The notes beneath the pieces were generated by a model. It saw only the letters and a program-made list of their open reading frames with translations. It was not told where the DNA came from and did no database searches. Position numbers and translations under genes: made by a program. This document shows, piece after piece, positions 1 to 9,023 of a stretch of DNA of 64,000 nucleotides. Position 1 is the stretch's first letter. Every line of letters starts with the position of its first letter. The stretch is from Kitasatospora paranensis (lineage in GTDB: Bacteria; Actinomycetota; Actinomycetes; Streptomycetales; Streptomycetaceae). Location of the stretch: NCBI RefSeq assembly GCF_039544005.1, contig NZ_BAABKV010000001.1, positions 3,906,001-3,970,000 of the forward strand, written 5' to 3'.

Positions 1-323
1 CCGGTTCCCGGGGTGAGCGCGCGGAACGCGTCGCGGTTGCCCTGGTCGTTCTGCTCGGCGTTGTCGGCCATGGTGTGCAGGCCGCCGCCGATGCCGCCGA
101 GGCGGGTGGCGAGGCCGTGCAGGCCGGCCAGCACGCCCTCGCGGGCGCCCTCGTAGGCGGTGCCGAAGCCCTGGCCCGGCTCGTCCCGGCCCCAGGGGGT
201 GCCGAGGGCGGCGAGCCCGTTCTCCAGGTCGAGCGCGGCGTGCGCGAACTCGTTCGAGACACCTTCGAACTCGCGGCCCTCGCCGTGCAGTTCCCAAGGC
301 TTGAGCAGGACCTTGTCGGCCAT
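1..323 (-). CDS. WXG100-like ESX/type VII-associated protein, partial (C-terminus off window)
   Basis: The frame runs off the left edge; 107 codons are visible from an ATG at 321-323 with GGGGGA five bases upstream. The protein begins MADKVLLKPWEL, is helical and alanine-rich, and carries a TPWGRDEPG stretch near residue 45 followed by GFGTAYEGA. A central Trp-Gly flanked by amphipathic helices is the layout of WXG100-like proteins that streptomycetes encode beside type VII secretion toxins. Neighbours to the left are not visible, so a link to a secretion system is inferred. It is divergent from the gene at 618. A C-terminal toxin domain could lie outside the window. Confidence 0.6.
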   Translation of the reverse strand, partial: MADKVLLKPWELHGEGREFEGVSNEFAHAALDLENGLAALGTPWGRDEPGQGFGTAYEGAREGVLAGLHGLATRLGGIGGGLHTMADNAEQNDQGNRDAFRALTPGT

Positions 324-385
324 TTCCGTCCCCCGTGCTTGCTGGTGGTGCGTTCCCCTGCGCATCCGTCTGCGGCGGCCGCCAT

Positions 386-441
386 CCTAGGGCTTGCCCC
401 ACAATTCCCGCCGCGCCGCGAACGGTGGGACAAACCCTAGG
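386..441. repeat. Imperfect inverted repeat in the divergent promoter region
   Basis: Arms at 386-402 (CCTAGGGCTTGCCCCAC) and 425-441 (GTGGGACAAACCCTAGG) match at 15 of 17 positions around a 22-base centre. They lie about 60 bases upstream of the WXG100-like start and 177 bases before the rightward gene. Both arms contain a TAGGG element that could act as a -10 box on either strand. It could be a regulator site or paired divergent promoters; no regulator is identified. The 295-base spacer holds no convincing gene. Confidence 0.4.
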
Positions 442-617
442 CCCCGGGGGTGCGGGCGCCGATCGTCCGGGGACGCTCTTCACCCTGCCTTCACGAGGCT
501 CGCGGCGCCCGCGCACCGCCCGCGCACCGCCCGAGCGGAGCCCGCACGCGACCCGACGGCGGCGCGGGGTGCGGCGGTGTCGGCCGGTCCACCGCGGCGA
601 GGCCATACCCTTGCAGG

Positions 618-1484
618 GTGGCAGCAGCAGAGACCGCGAAGCGCAAGAAGTCCGGCAAGAACGGCCCGGGGACGGCCCCGGCGGTCGTCGACCTGGCGAT
701 GCCGACCATCCGTCCCGAAGTCCCGCTCGACTTCGCGCGCGCCTGGGCGGAGTTCACCGACCCGGCCGACGACGAGCAGGTGTTCCGCTGCGACCTCACC
801 TGGCTGACCTCCCGCTGGGGGTGCATCTTCGGCCAGGGCTGCCACGGGATCCGCCCCGGGCGGGGCGAGTCGGACGGCTGCTGCACGCTCGGCGCGCACT
901 ACTCCGACGAGGACGACGAGCAGCGGGTGGCCGGCCACGCGGCCCGGCTGACCCCGGACATCTGGGAGAACATCGGGCACGGCACCGACGCCAAGGGCCG
1001 GATCCGGCTCGACGGCGGCATCACGATGTTCGACGAGGACGGCGACCGGCAGACCCGGCGGATCGACGGCGCCTGCCTGTTCCGCAACAGCCCGGGCTTC
1101 CCGGGCGGCGGCGGCTGCGCACTGCACATCCTCGCCCTGAAGGAGGGCCGGGAGCCGCTGGAGACCAAGCCGGACGTCTGCTGGCAGCTTCCGATCCGCC
1201 GCACCTACGACTGGATCGACCGCCCCGACGACACCCGCTACCTGCAGGTGACGATCGGCGAGTACGACCGGCGCGGCTGGGGCCCGGGCGGCCACGACCT
1301 GCACTGGTGGTGCACCGGCAGCCCGGAGGCGCACAACGCGCCCGACCCGGTGTACGTCGGCTACCGCGCCGAGCTCACCGAGCTGATGGGACCCGAGGCG
1401 TACGCGGTGCTGGTGGAGCTGTGCGAGCAGCGGATCGCCACCAAGGGCCACAAGAAGCTCGCGCCCCACCCCGCGGACCAGTAG
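618..1484 (+). CDS. Conserved hypothetical protein with a Cys-rich (YkgJ-like) metal-binding motif
   Basis: A 288-residue protein of unknown function. The N-terminus is Lys-rich and disordered (about 1-25). Cysteines at 58, 69, 75, 88 and 89 with His 94 form a pattern C-x10-C-x5-C-x12-CC-x4-H, resembling the clustered cysteines of YkgJ/UPF0153-type putative Fe-S or zinc proteins; this likeness is a motif impression, not a proven homology. I chose GTG 618 because TACCCT at 606-611 leaves six bases to the start, fitting a leaderless transcript. In-frame upstream codons to 450 would add a low-complexity tail. It converges on nuoD with only 25 bases between stops. Confidence 0.7.
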   Translation: MAAAETAKRKKSGKNGPGTAPAVVDLAMPTIRPEVPLDFARAWAEFTDPADDEQVFRCDLTWLTSRWGCIFGQGCHGIRPGRGESDGCCTLGAHYSDEDDEQRVAGHAARLTPDIWENIGHGTDAKGRIRLDGGITMFDEDGDRQTRRIDGACLFRNSPGFPGGGGCALHILALKEGREPLETKPDVCWQLPIRRTYDWIDRPDDTRYLQVTIGEYDRRGWGPGGHDLHWWCTGSPEAHNAPDPVYVGYRAELTELMGPEAYAVLVELCEQRIATKGHKKLAPHPADQ

Positions 1485-1509
1485 ACCGGCAGACCGCCGG
1501 GGCGCCGCC

Positions 1510-2673
1510 CTACTTGTCGATGTCGCCGACGACGAAGAACATCGAGCCGAGGATCGCGACCATGTCGGCGACCAGGGTGCCCGGCAGCAGCTCGGTCAGC
1601 ACCTGGATGTTGTTGTAGGACGCCGAGCGGAGCTTGAGCCGCCACGGCGTCTTGTCGCCGCGGGACACCAGGTAGTAGCCGTTGATCCCGAGCGGGTTCT
1701 CCGTCCAGGCGTACGTGGTGCCCTCGGGGGCCTTGAGCACCTTGGGCAGCCGCAGGTTGACCGGGCCCGGGGCGAGGCCGGCCAGCCGGTCCAGGCAGGC
1801 GTCGGCGAGGTCGAGGGAGTTGGCGGTCTGCTCCAGCAGGCACTCGAAGCGGGCCAGGCAGTCGCCCTCCTCGCGGGTGACCACGGTCAGCACGTCCTGC
1901 AGCTCGCCGTACGCCAGGTAGGGCTCGTCCCGGCGCAGGTCGAAGTCGACGCCGCTGGCGCGGGCGATCGGGCCGCTGGCCCCGTAGGCGTGGACCTGGT
2001 CGCGGGTGAGCACGCCGACGCCCGCGGTGCGGCCGCGGAAGATCTCGTTGCCGAGCACGAGGTCCTCGTACACCGGCAGGTGCCCACGGACGGCCTCGAC
2101 CGCCGCGCGGACCCGGCCGAGCCAGCCGGCCGGCAGGTCCTCCTTGAGGCCGCCGACCCGGTTGAACATGTAGTGCATGCGGCCGCCGGAGGCCTCCTCC
2201 AGCACGTGCTGGAGCTCCTCGCGGCCGGTGAAGGCGTGGAAGATCGGGGTGATGCCGCCCAGCTCCAGCGGGTACGAGCCGAGGAACATCAGGTGGTTGA
2301 GCACCCGGTTGAGCTCGGCGAGCAGGGTGCGGATCCACACCGCGCGCTCCGGCACCTCCATGCCGAGCATCCGCTCGACGGCGAGCACCACACCGAGCTC
2401 GTTGGAGAACGCGGAGAGCCAGTCGTGCCGGTTGGCCAGCATGACGATCTGCCGGTAGTCGCGGGCCTCGAAGAGCTTCTCGGCACCGCGGTGCATGTAA
2501 CCGATCACCGGCTCGGCCGCGACGATCCGCTCGCCGTCCAGCACCAGCTTCAGCCGCAGCACACCGTGCGTGGACGGATGCTGCGGGCCGATGTTGAGCA
2601 CCATGTCACTGGTGCCCAGCTCGCCCGTGAGCTGCTGCGCGCCGGCGCCGATCCCGACCGTGGTCTCCCTCAT
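1510..2673 (-). CDS. nuoD: NADH-quinone oxidoreductase subunit D paralogue (NuoD, 49-kDa subunit)
   Basis: A 387-residue protein of the complex I 49-kDa / Ni-Fe hydrogenase large-subunit family, normally part of the membrane-associated peripheral arm next to the quinone site. Visible family motifs are [12 protein letters not shown] near the N-terminus, [19 protein letters not shown], and a terminal GDIDK matching the usual GEVDR end. ATG 2673 gives the normal N-terminus; the frame stays open far upstream to 3246 but that stretch is not NuoD-like. No other nuo gene is in the window, so this is an orphan copy, as streptomycetes often keep beside a complete nuo operon. The next gene on the same strand is an NDUFAF7-like methyltransferase. 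Confidence 0.9.
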   Translation of the reverse strand: MRETTVGIGAGAQQLTGELGTSDMVLNIGPQHPSTHGVLRLKLVLDGERIVAAEPVIGYMHRGAEKLFEARDYRQIVMLANRHDWLSAFSNELGVVLAVERMLGMEVPERAVWIRTLLAELNRVLNHLMFLGSYPLELGGITPIFHAFTGREELQHVLEEASGGRMHYMFNRVGGLKEDLPAGWLGRVRAAVEAVRGHLPVYEDLVLGNEIFRGRTAGVGVLTRDQVHAYGASGPIARASGVDFDLRRDEPYLAYGELQDVLTVVTREEGDCLARFECLLEQTANSLDLADACLDRLAGLAPGPVNLRLPKVLKAPEGTTYAWTENPLGINGYYLVSRGDKTPWRLKLRSASYNNIQVLTELLPGTLVADMVAILGSMFFVVGDIDK

Positions 2674-2776
2674 GGCACCAGAGTCTGCCACCCCGGCAGG
2701 GCCCCGAGGAGCGGCGGTACCGGCATGCGGACGGCCTGGAGGAGCCAGCCGAAGGCGCCGAGCCCGCCCCGGTCGG

Positions 2777-3670
2777 TCAGCTCGGCGGCCTCCCCGCCCC
2801 GCCGAGCGCCCGCAGGTAGGCCGCCGGGTCGTCGGAGGCCAGCGCGAGCGGCGGGCGGCCGCCGTGCACCCCGAGGGCGTGCAGGGCGTCCCGCTGCGTC
2901 GTCCACAGGCTGTGGACACCGGGGACGGCCGCCGCGTCGAGCGCGACGTGCGCGGTGAGGTCGCAGCTGCCGTCCGGCACCGGCGGCACCTCGCGGCCGG
3001 CCCGGAAGCCGGTGAGGGTGCCGAACGGCGGCCGGGCGCCGGCGGTGTGCGCGTAGTCGACGGCGACGGCCAGGCCGCGCTCCAGCGCGCCGACGGCGGC
3101 CGCCCAGGCGGCGTCCCGCGGCCCGCCCAGCTCGACCCGGTCGCCGTCCGGCCACCAGCGCTCCGCCCAGGCCGCGTCCGCGGCGTCCAGCGCGCCGCCG
3201 AGCCGCTCGCCGCCGTCCGGCGCCACCTCGACGTAGCGCAGCGCACCGTCCGCGTCCCGCTCGGCGACGTCCAGCGGCACGTTGTCCAGCCACTCGTTGG
3301 CGAACAGCAGGCCCACCGCGCCGGACGGCACGGTGTCCGTCCACAGCACCGCGTCCGGCAGCCCGGCCGGCCGGGCGGCGAGCTCGACCGCGTACGGGCG
3401 CACCCGCGCCGCGGTGTCCGGCGGCAGCGCGGCCAGCACCCCGGTCACCAGCTCGCCGCGGCCCGCCCCGACGTCGACGAAGGCCAGCTCGTCCGGCCGG
3501 CCGAGCGCCGCGTCCACCTCCCCGAGGAGCCGGGCCACCGCGCCGGCGTACAACCCCGACGCGTGCACCGACGTCCGGAAGTGCCCGGCCGGCCCCTCCG
3601 GCCTGCGGTAGAAGCCGTCGGCGCCGTACAGCGCCCGGTCTGCGGCGGGCCGCCAGCGCATCCAGGTCAT
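2777..3670 (-). CDS. SAM-dependent methyltransferase, MidA/NDUFAF7 family
   Basis: A 297-residue class I SAM methyltransferase of the DUF185 (MidA/NDUFAF7) family. It opens with [12 protein letters not shown] and DGFYRRPEG, has [19 protein letters not shown] and the SAM-binding loop [11 protein letters not shown] near residue 65, then ALVLLFANE-like [12 protein letters not shown] and [10 protein letters not shown] typical of the family. Mitochondrial NDUFAF7 dimethylates an arginine of the complex I subunit NDUFS2, the NuoD homologue. Here the gene lies 103 bases upstream of nuoD on the same strand, so NuoD is the obvious candidate substrate (inference). ATG 3670 is preceded by a TAGCGT box eight bases away. 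Confidence 0.85.
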   Translation of the reverse strand: MTWMRWRPAADRALYGADGFYRRPEGPAGHFRTSVHASGLYAGAVARLLGEVDAALGRPDELAFVDVGAGRGELVTGVLAALPPDTAARVRPYAVELAARPAGLPDAVLWTDTVPSGAVGLLFANEWLDNVPLDVAERDADGALRYVEVAPDGGERLGGALDAADAAWAERWWPDGDRVELGGPRDAAWAAAVGALERGLAVAVDYAHTAGARPPFGTLTGFRAGREVPPVPDGSCDLTAHVALDAAAVPGVHSLWTTQRDALHALGVHGGRPPLALASDDPAAYLRALGGAGRPPS

Positions 3671-3776
3671 GGTGCTGGACGCTACCTCCCGTCGGGGGCG
3701 TCTCCACCCTGCGGGGGATGGCGGATCGCCCTCCCGGCGGACCTGGGGGCACCGCGCGACTGCCTAGGCTTGAACC

Positions 3777-5032
3777 GTGCATCGACTCAACGCCTGGCTC
3801 CGCCGCCACCCGATGGTGGTCGATTCCGCCTGGGCGCTGCCGGTCCTCCTGCTGGGGCTGCTCTCGGACGCCTCGCAGGACGGCGACCTGCAGGTCTGGG
3901 GCGGGCTCGGCTTCTCGCTGGCGATCGCCGTGCTGATGACCGTCCGCCGCCGCTGGCCGGACCTGGTGACGCTGGCGGGCACGCTGCTGGGGCTCGCCCA
4001 GATCGTCTGCTACGTGCAGCCGGGCGTCTCCTCCGTGGGTTACCTGGTGTTCGCGTACACGGCGGCCGCCTTCGGCTCCGCCTGGGCCTCGCGGCTGGCG
4101 GTCACGGTCGGGCTGGCGGCCGGCCCGCTGACGTTCTGGCGGTTCAACGGCCAGGACCCTGCCACCGGCACGACGCCCGGGCCCGCGCTGTGGCAGATGG
4201 TCTTCATCTCGGTGCTGATGTCGACGCCGTTCGTGCTGTCCTGGGCGTGGGGGCGGCTGACCCGGGTCCGGCGCGCCTACCTGGTCGAGCTGGAGGACCG
4301 CGCGGCCCGGCTGGAGCGCGAGCGCGACGCCCGGGCCAAGGTGGCGGTCGCCGCCGAACGCGCCCGGATCGCCCGCGAGCTGCACGACGTCGTCGCGCAC
4401 AACGTCTCCGTCATGATCGTCCAGGCCGACGGCGCCGCCTACGTGCTGGACAACTCGCCCCAGCAGGCGAAGGACGCCCTCGCCACCATCGCCGGCACCG
4501 GCCGGCAGGCGCTGGTCGAGATGCGCCGCCTGCTCGGCGTGCTGCGCACCACCGAACAGGCCGAGGAGTACGTACCGCAGCCGGGCGTGGAGGAGCTCCC
4601 GGAGCTGCTGGAGCAGGTCCGCACGGCGGGCCTGCCGGTCGACTTCGTCACCTCGGGCGACCCCGGGAGCTGCCCCGCGGGCTGGAACTGACGGTGTACC
4701 GGATCGTCCAGGAGGCGCTCACCAACGTGCGCAAGCACGGTGGCCCGGACGTCCGGGCCAGGGTCTCGGTCGACTTCGGCGACCGGGCCCTGGAGGTCCT
4801 CGTCGAGGACGACGGCCGCGGCACCACCGGCGAGCAGCTGGCCGGCGGTGGTGCCGACGGCCTCGGCCATGGTCTGATCGGCATGCGCGAGCGGGTCGGC
4901 ATGGTCAGCGGCAGCCTGGACATCGGGCCGCGGCCCGGCGGGGGCTTCCGGATCCGTGCCGTACTGCCTCTGCGGGCCGCCGCCGACCGGGCCGCACCAC
5001 CGCCCGCCGACCGCACCGAGGCCACCACGTGA
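3777..5032 (+). CDS. Two-component sensor histidine kinase, HisKA_3 type (frameshifted)
   Basis: Membrane sensor kinase of the NarX/DesK-like family, about 418 residues once one base is restored. Residues 1-160 hold four or five hydrophobic segments with no large extracellular domain. The dimerisation/phosphoacceptor motif ARELHDVVAHN follows, and the HATPase part has YRIVQEALTNVRKH and EDDGRG. The frame breaks at CCCC 4661-4664: the upstream frame stops at 4691, and the ATPase domain continues in the next frame to 5032; one extra C would join DP to RELPRGLEL. Start GTG 3777 has TAGGCT six bases upstream (leaderless). The response regulator follows after 31 bases. Confidence 0.8.
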
Positions 5033-5063
5033 CCCCCTGCCCACCGCCGAAGGAGTACCGACC

Positions 5064-5753
5064 GTGACCATCCGCGTGATGCTCGTCGACGACCAGGAGC
5101 TGCTGCGCACGGGCTTCCGGATGGTCCTGCAGTCGCAGGGCGACATCGAGATCGCCGCCGAGGCGGGCGACGGCGCGCAGGCGCTGGAGCGGCTCGCCGA
5201 CACCGAGGTCGACGTGATCCTGATGGACGTCCGGATGCCCCGGCTGGACGGCGTCCAGGCGACGCGGCGGATCTGCCTGGACGAGTCGGGCGCCCCGGTG
5301 CCCGGCGCCCCGCACGTGCTGATCCTGACCACCTTCGACCTGGACGAGTACGCGTTCGCCGCGCTGAAGGCCGGGGCCAGCGGCTTCCTGCTCAAGGACG
5401 TCCCGCCGACCGAGCTGGTCGCCGCGATCCGCTCGGTGCACGGCGGCGACGCGGTGGTCGCCCCGACCACCACCCGCCGGATGCTCGACCGCTTCGCGGA
5501 GGTGCTGCCGACCCGGTCCTCGGCCCCCGGTTCGCCGATCCTCGACCCGCTGACCGACCGTGAGCGCGAGGTCTTCCTGCTGGTCGCCCAGGGCCTGTCG
5601 AACAGCGAGATCGCGGCCCGGCTCGCCCTGTCCGAGGCCACCGTGAAGACCCACGTCGGCCGCATCCTCGCCAAGCTGGGCCTGCGCGACCGCGTCCAGG
5701 CCGTCGTCCTCGCCTACGAGAACGGGCTCGTCCGGGCCGGCGCCTCGGACTGA
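5064..5753 (+). CDS. Response regulator, NarL/FixJ (LuxR-type HTH) family
   Basis: A 229-residue cytoplasmic DNA-binding response regulator, partner of the kinase just upstream. The receiver domain has acidic residues D9/D10, the phosphoacceptor D55 in MDVRMP, T89/T90 and K111. The C-terminal LuxR-type helix-turn-helix carries LTDREREVFLLVAQGLSN and ATVKTHVGRILAKL. Start GTG 5064 is set by AGGAG at 5051-5055. The 3' end overlaps the convergent DUF742 gene by 40 bases. Its target is not visible; no signal-specific gene adjoins the pair. Confidence 0.93.
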   Translation: MTIRVMLVDDQELLRTGFRMVLQSQGDIEIAAEAGDGAQALERLADTEVDVILMDVRMPRLDGVQATRRICLDESGAPVPGAPHVLILTTFDLDEYAFAALKAGASGFLLKDVPPTELVAAIRSVHGGDAVVAPTTTRRMLDRFAEVLPTRSSAPGSPILDPLTDREREVFLLVAQGLSNSEIAARLALSEATVKTHVGRILAKLGLRDRVQAVVLAYENGLVRAGASD

Positions 5754-6136
5754 GCCCCGGCGCCCGGGTCAGAGCCGGCGCAGCCCCGGATGACGTCGCG
5801 CAGCAGCCGGGCGTCCGGGCCGCCCTCGGCCGTGGCCGGCGCCGCCACCCGGACGAGGCCCTGCCCGGCGAGGTCGCCGAGCAGGACGCGCACGGCGCCC
5901 AGCGGCAGGTCCGCGTCGGCGGCGAGTTCGGCCAGCGGGCGCGGCGCGGCGCGGATCCGGTCGAGCAGCGCGCTGCGGGCGTGGTCGAGCGGCACGGCGG
6001 GACGGGTGCCCGGCACCGCCACGACCTGCGCGAGCAGGTCGAAGCCCGCCGCCTCGGCGGACCGGGTGCGCCCGCCGGTCAGGGTGAACGGCCGGATCAT
6101 CGGACCGGCCTCCTCGTCGTACCAGTGCCCGCCCAT
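5714..6136 (-). CDS. DUF742 (CvnC-like) conservon protein
   Basis: A 140-residue DUF742 protein. It shows the family N-terminus with IRPFTLTGGRTR and a winged-helix-like stretch PLAELAADADLPLGAVRVLLGD. DUF742 proteins are the third component of streptomycete conservons, membrane-linked switch systems of a sensor kinase (A), a roadblock protein (B), DUF742 (C) and a Ras-like GTPase (D). It begins 9 bases after the roadblock stop, so it belongs to that operon. Where cvnD is expected, the strand ends against a convergent response regulator whose stop region it overlaps. The last about 25 residues are low complexity. Confidence 0.85.
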   Translation of the reverse strand: MGGHWYDEEAGPMIRPFTLTGGRTRSAEAAGFDLLAQVVAVPGTRPAVPLDHARSALLDRIRAAPRPLAELAADADLPLGAVRVLLGDLAGQGLVRVAAPATAEGGPDARLLRDVIRGCAGSDPGAGAQSEAPARTSPFS

Positions 6137-6145
6137 GACCGCCGA

Positions 6146-6568
6146 TCAGCCCCGGACCGACTCTGCGGTCCGGGTGGGCGTCACCAGGTGCCGCCCGACC
6201 CGCCGCACCAGCATGGACATCTCGTAGGCGAGCTGGCCGACATCGGTCTGCACCCCGCAGAGCACCGCCAGGCAGCTGCCCAGACCGGCCGGGGTGACGA
6301 ACAGGAAGCCGTCCTCCAGCATCACCATGGTCTGCCGCACGCCGCCTGCCGTGAAGCGGGTCCCGACGCCCTCGGCCAGGCTGTGGAAGCCCGAGCAGAC
6401 GGCGGCCAGGTGCTCGATGTCGGCAGCGGCCAGACCGGCCGAAGCGGCAGTGGCCAGACCGTCGGCGGAGAGCAGGACGGCCTGCCGGACGTGCTCGGTG
6501 CTGGCGACGAGGTCGTCGAGCAGCCAGTCGAGGCCGGTGTCCGGCCGGCCCGGCTCGGTTGCGGTCAT
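6146..6568 (-). CDS. Roadblock/LC7 domain protein (CvnB-like)
   Basis: A 140-residue roadblock/LC7 protein. Landmarks are LDWLLDDLVASTEHVRQAV, LLSADGLATAAS and VCSGFHSLAEGVG. Roadblock proteins act as scaffolds or GTPase-activating partners of small Ras-like GTPases. The ATG overlaps the sensor kinase stop by ATGA, implying translational coupling. It is the second gene of a kinase-roadblock-DUF742 operon. No cognate GTPase is in the window, so it may act on a CvnD from another locus. Confidence 0.88.
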   Translation of the reverse strand: MTATEPGRPDTGLDWLLDDLVASTEHVRQAVLLSADGLATAASAGLAAADIEHLAAVCSGFHSLAEGVGTRFTAGGVRQTMVMLEDGFLFVTPAGLGSCLAVLCGVQTDVGQLAYEMSMLVRRVGRHLVTPTRTAESVRG

Positions 6569-8817
6569 CGTGGGTCCTCCTGGCGGTTCGGCGGATCGTG
6601 CGGTTCCTGGGCGGCGTCCCGGCCCTGCGGTGCGGGCAGCTCGCGCGGGGCGCCCGGGCCCGCGGACCGGCCGCGGGTCAGCCCGCGCTGGAAGGCCCCG
6701 AAGACGGCGCCGAGCTCCTCCGCGCTGGGCCCGGCGGCGGCCGGCCCGGCCTCCGGCGCGGCGGGCGCGGGCAGGGCCGCCCGGGGCCGGACGGGCAGCG
6801 GACGGCGCATCGGCAGCACGGCCGCGGGCTGCGGCTCGCCCTCCGGCCCCTCCGACGGCCCCGGCACGGCGGCCAGGACGGGCGGCGACGGCTCGGGCCG
6901 TGGCGGGGCGGGCGGCGGCTCGACCTCCGACAGCAGCGCGGCCGGCAGCAGGACGACCGCCGTCGTCCCGCCGTACGGCGAGCGGCGCAGGGCGACCTCG
7001 ATGCCGTGCCGGCGGGCCAGCCGCCCGGCCACGAAGAGGCCGAGCCGCTCCGTCCGGGTGGGGTCGAACTCCTGCGGCTCGGCGAGGGTGCGGTTGGCGG
7101 CGGCCAGCTCGTCCGCGTCCATGCCGAGGCCGCGGTCGTCGATCTCCAGCACGTGCCCGTGGGCGGCCCCGCCGGACCGCATGGTGACCTGGGTGTGCGG
7201 CGGCGAGAAGGAGGTGGCGTTCTCGACGAGTTCGGCGACCAGGTGGGCGAGGTCGGCGACGGCCTCCCCGGCCACCGCGACCGGCGGCATCGGCGGCACG
7301 ACGACCCGCTCGTACTCCTCGACCGCGCCGACCGCCGAACCGACCACGTCCACCAGCGGGACGGGCCGGCGCCAGGCCCGGCCGGGGGCGGCGCCGGAGA
7401 GGATGATCAGGCCCTCGGCGTGGCGGCGCATCCGGGTGGTCAGGTGGTCGACCCGGAACAGGTCGGCCAGCTCCTCGGGGTCGGTGACCCGGCGCTCCAT
7501 CGTGTCCAGCAGCTTGAGCTGGCGGTGGATCAGGGCCTGGCTGCGCCGGGCGATGTTGACGAAGACCCCGGAGATCCCGGCCCGCAGCCTGGCCTGCTCG
7601 ACCGCGGCCTCGACGGCGGCCCGCCGGGCGTGGTTGAGGGCGCGGCCCACGTCGCCGATCTCGTCGTCGCCGAAGGTGAGCTGCGGGGCGGCCCGTTCCA
7701 CGTCGACGTTCTCGCCGGCGGCGAGGCGGCGCACCAGGTCGGGCAGCTGGCGGTGGGCGAGCCGGTCCGCGGAGGCGCGCAGGCGCAGCAGCCGGCGGGT
7801 GATCCGGCGGCCGGTGCGCACCGAGTACCAGACCGACAGGACGACGGCGACGAGTCCGGCGCCGCCCGCGATCCCGGACCGGAGCAGCTGGTCGTCGGCG
7901 TAGGCGCGGCCGCGGGCCGCCGAGTTGAGCGCGGCCTGGCTGCACAGCTCGGAGTAGCGGTGGGCGATCGGGTCCATGGTGGCGCGCCAGCGCGTCCGGT
8001 CGTAGACGGCGTGGGCGCCGGAGCCGCCGTCCAGGACGGCCTCCTCGGCGGTGACCAGAGCGCGGTAGCGGCTGTCGGCGGTGAGGGCGTCGAAGAGCGC
8101 GCGGGAGTCGGCGGGCAGCGCGGCGGCGTACGTCCGCTGGAAGATCCGGCGGTCCTCCACCGCGGCGCCGAACGCCCGGGACTGCGCCGGATCGAAGGAG
8201 CCGGCCGCGTGGGCGCCGGAGTAGAGGGCGTCCTCCCGGGAGGCGAACTCGCGGACCCGGACGAGCTCGATGACGGTCTGCGCCTCGCGGGCGAGCCGCC
8301 CGGCCTGGAGGGCGGTGAGCGCGGACTGGACGGTGAAGGCGGGTTCCACCACGGCGGTGTAGGCGTCGACGGCGTCGCCCCAGCCGATCGCGCGGGAGGT
8401 CACGTTGCTGCGCAGCACCGTGAGCCCGTCGGTCGCGTCGAGTTCGGCGGCGAGCGCGGCCCGCTGGTCGGCGGAGAGGTCGCCCTGCCGGCCGGGGTCG
8501 GTGGCGACGGCCCGCATCGCGCGGACCTTCTCGTCGGTGGCGTGCTGCTGGGCGGAGTAGGCGGCCAGTTCGGTCGCCCCGCCGCCGGAGCCGAGGTACT
8601 CGGCGGCGAGCCGCCGCTCCGTCTGGACCTGCCCGACGACCGTGTCCACCGGTGAGCCGAACGTCCGGTAGGCGCTCTCCAGGCGGATCAGGTCCCGCAG
8701 GTCGCCGGTGGTCGAGACGACCGCGAACGACCAGAGCGCCACCAGGGCGAGCAGCGGGATCAGGACGAGGGTGGTGATCCTGGTCCGGATGGACGGGGTG
8801 CCGAGGTGTCTTCGCAT
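6565..8817 (-). CDS. Nitrate/nitrite-sensing-type sensor histidine kinase (CvnA-like)
   Basis: A 750-residue membrane kinase-like protein and first gene of the conservon operon. A first membrane helix lies near 15-36, then an extracytoplasmic helical NIT-type sensor of about 270 residues, then a second helix (GGAGLVAVVLSVWYSV). A HAMP-like linker leads into a kinase core with FVNIARRSQALIHRQL, VAELVENATSFSPP (N box) and IDDRGLGMD (G box). A Pro/Ala-rich tail of about 140 residues ends the protein. ATG 8817 lies just before the membrane helix, as the family requires. Conservon kinases pass signals to roadblock/GTPase partners rather than to a classical response regulator. Confidence 0.88.
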   Translation of the reverse strand: MRRHLGTPSIRTRITTLVLIPLLALVALWSFAVVSTTGDLRDLIRLESAYRTFGSPVDTVVGQVQTERRLAAEYLGSGGGATELAAYSAQQHATDEKVRAMRAVATDPGRQGDLSADQRAALAAELDATDGLTVLRSNVTSRAIGWGDAVDAYTAVVEPAFTVQSALTALQAGRLAREAQTVIELVRVREFASREDALYSGAHAAGSFDPAQSRAFGAAVEDRRIFQRTYAAALPADSRALFDALTADSRYRALVTAEEAVLDGGSGAHAVYDRTRWRATMDPIAHRYSELCSQAALNSAARGRAYADDQLLRSGIAGGAGLVAVVLSVWYSVRTGRRITRRLLRLRASADRLAHRQLPDLVRRLAAGENVDVERAAPQLTFGDDEIGDVGRALNHARRAAVEAAVEQARLRAGISGVFVNIARRSQALIHRQLKLLDTMERRVTDPEELADLFRVDHLTTRMRRHAEGLIILSGAAPGRAWRRPVPLVDVVGSAVGAVEEYERVVVPPMPPVAVAGEAVADLAHLVAELVENATSFSPPHTQVTMRSGGAAHGHVLEIDDRGLGMDADELAAANRTLAEPQEFDPTRTERLGLFVAGRLARRHGIEVALRRSPYGGTTAVVLLPAALLSEVEPPPAPPRPEPSPPVLAAVPGPSEGPEGEPQPAAVLPMRRPLPVRPRAALPAPAAPEAGPAAAGPSAEELGAVFGAFQRGLTRGRSAGPGAPRELPAPQGRDAAQEPHDPPNRQEDPR

Positions 8818-9023
8818 GGTCTCCCCGGGAACGTTCCTGGCGCCTGGACGGCAGCAAGTTACCCGCCCGTAGGCAGCGCGGCGCCGCTCGGTCGGTGAAG
8901 CTTCGGTGCAGATCCGGACGCCGGGGGCCGCCCGGTGGGGCGTCGCCCGGCGCACCGTACGATGGAGCGGTACGTCTGGTACCTGCCCAGGACTGGAACG
9001 GAAGCAATGACGAGGGCCGAGCC

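Noticed and set aside
1510..3246. 578-residue NuoD with a long N-terminal extension
   Set aside because: The added residues are Arg/Ser-rich shadow of the methyltransferase gene; the conserved NuoD start is at 2673.
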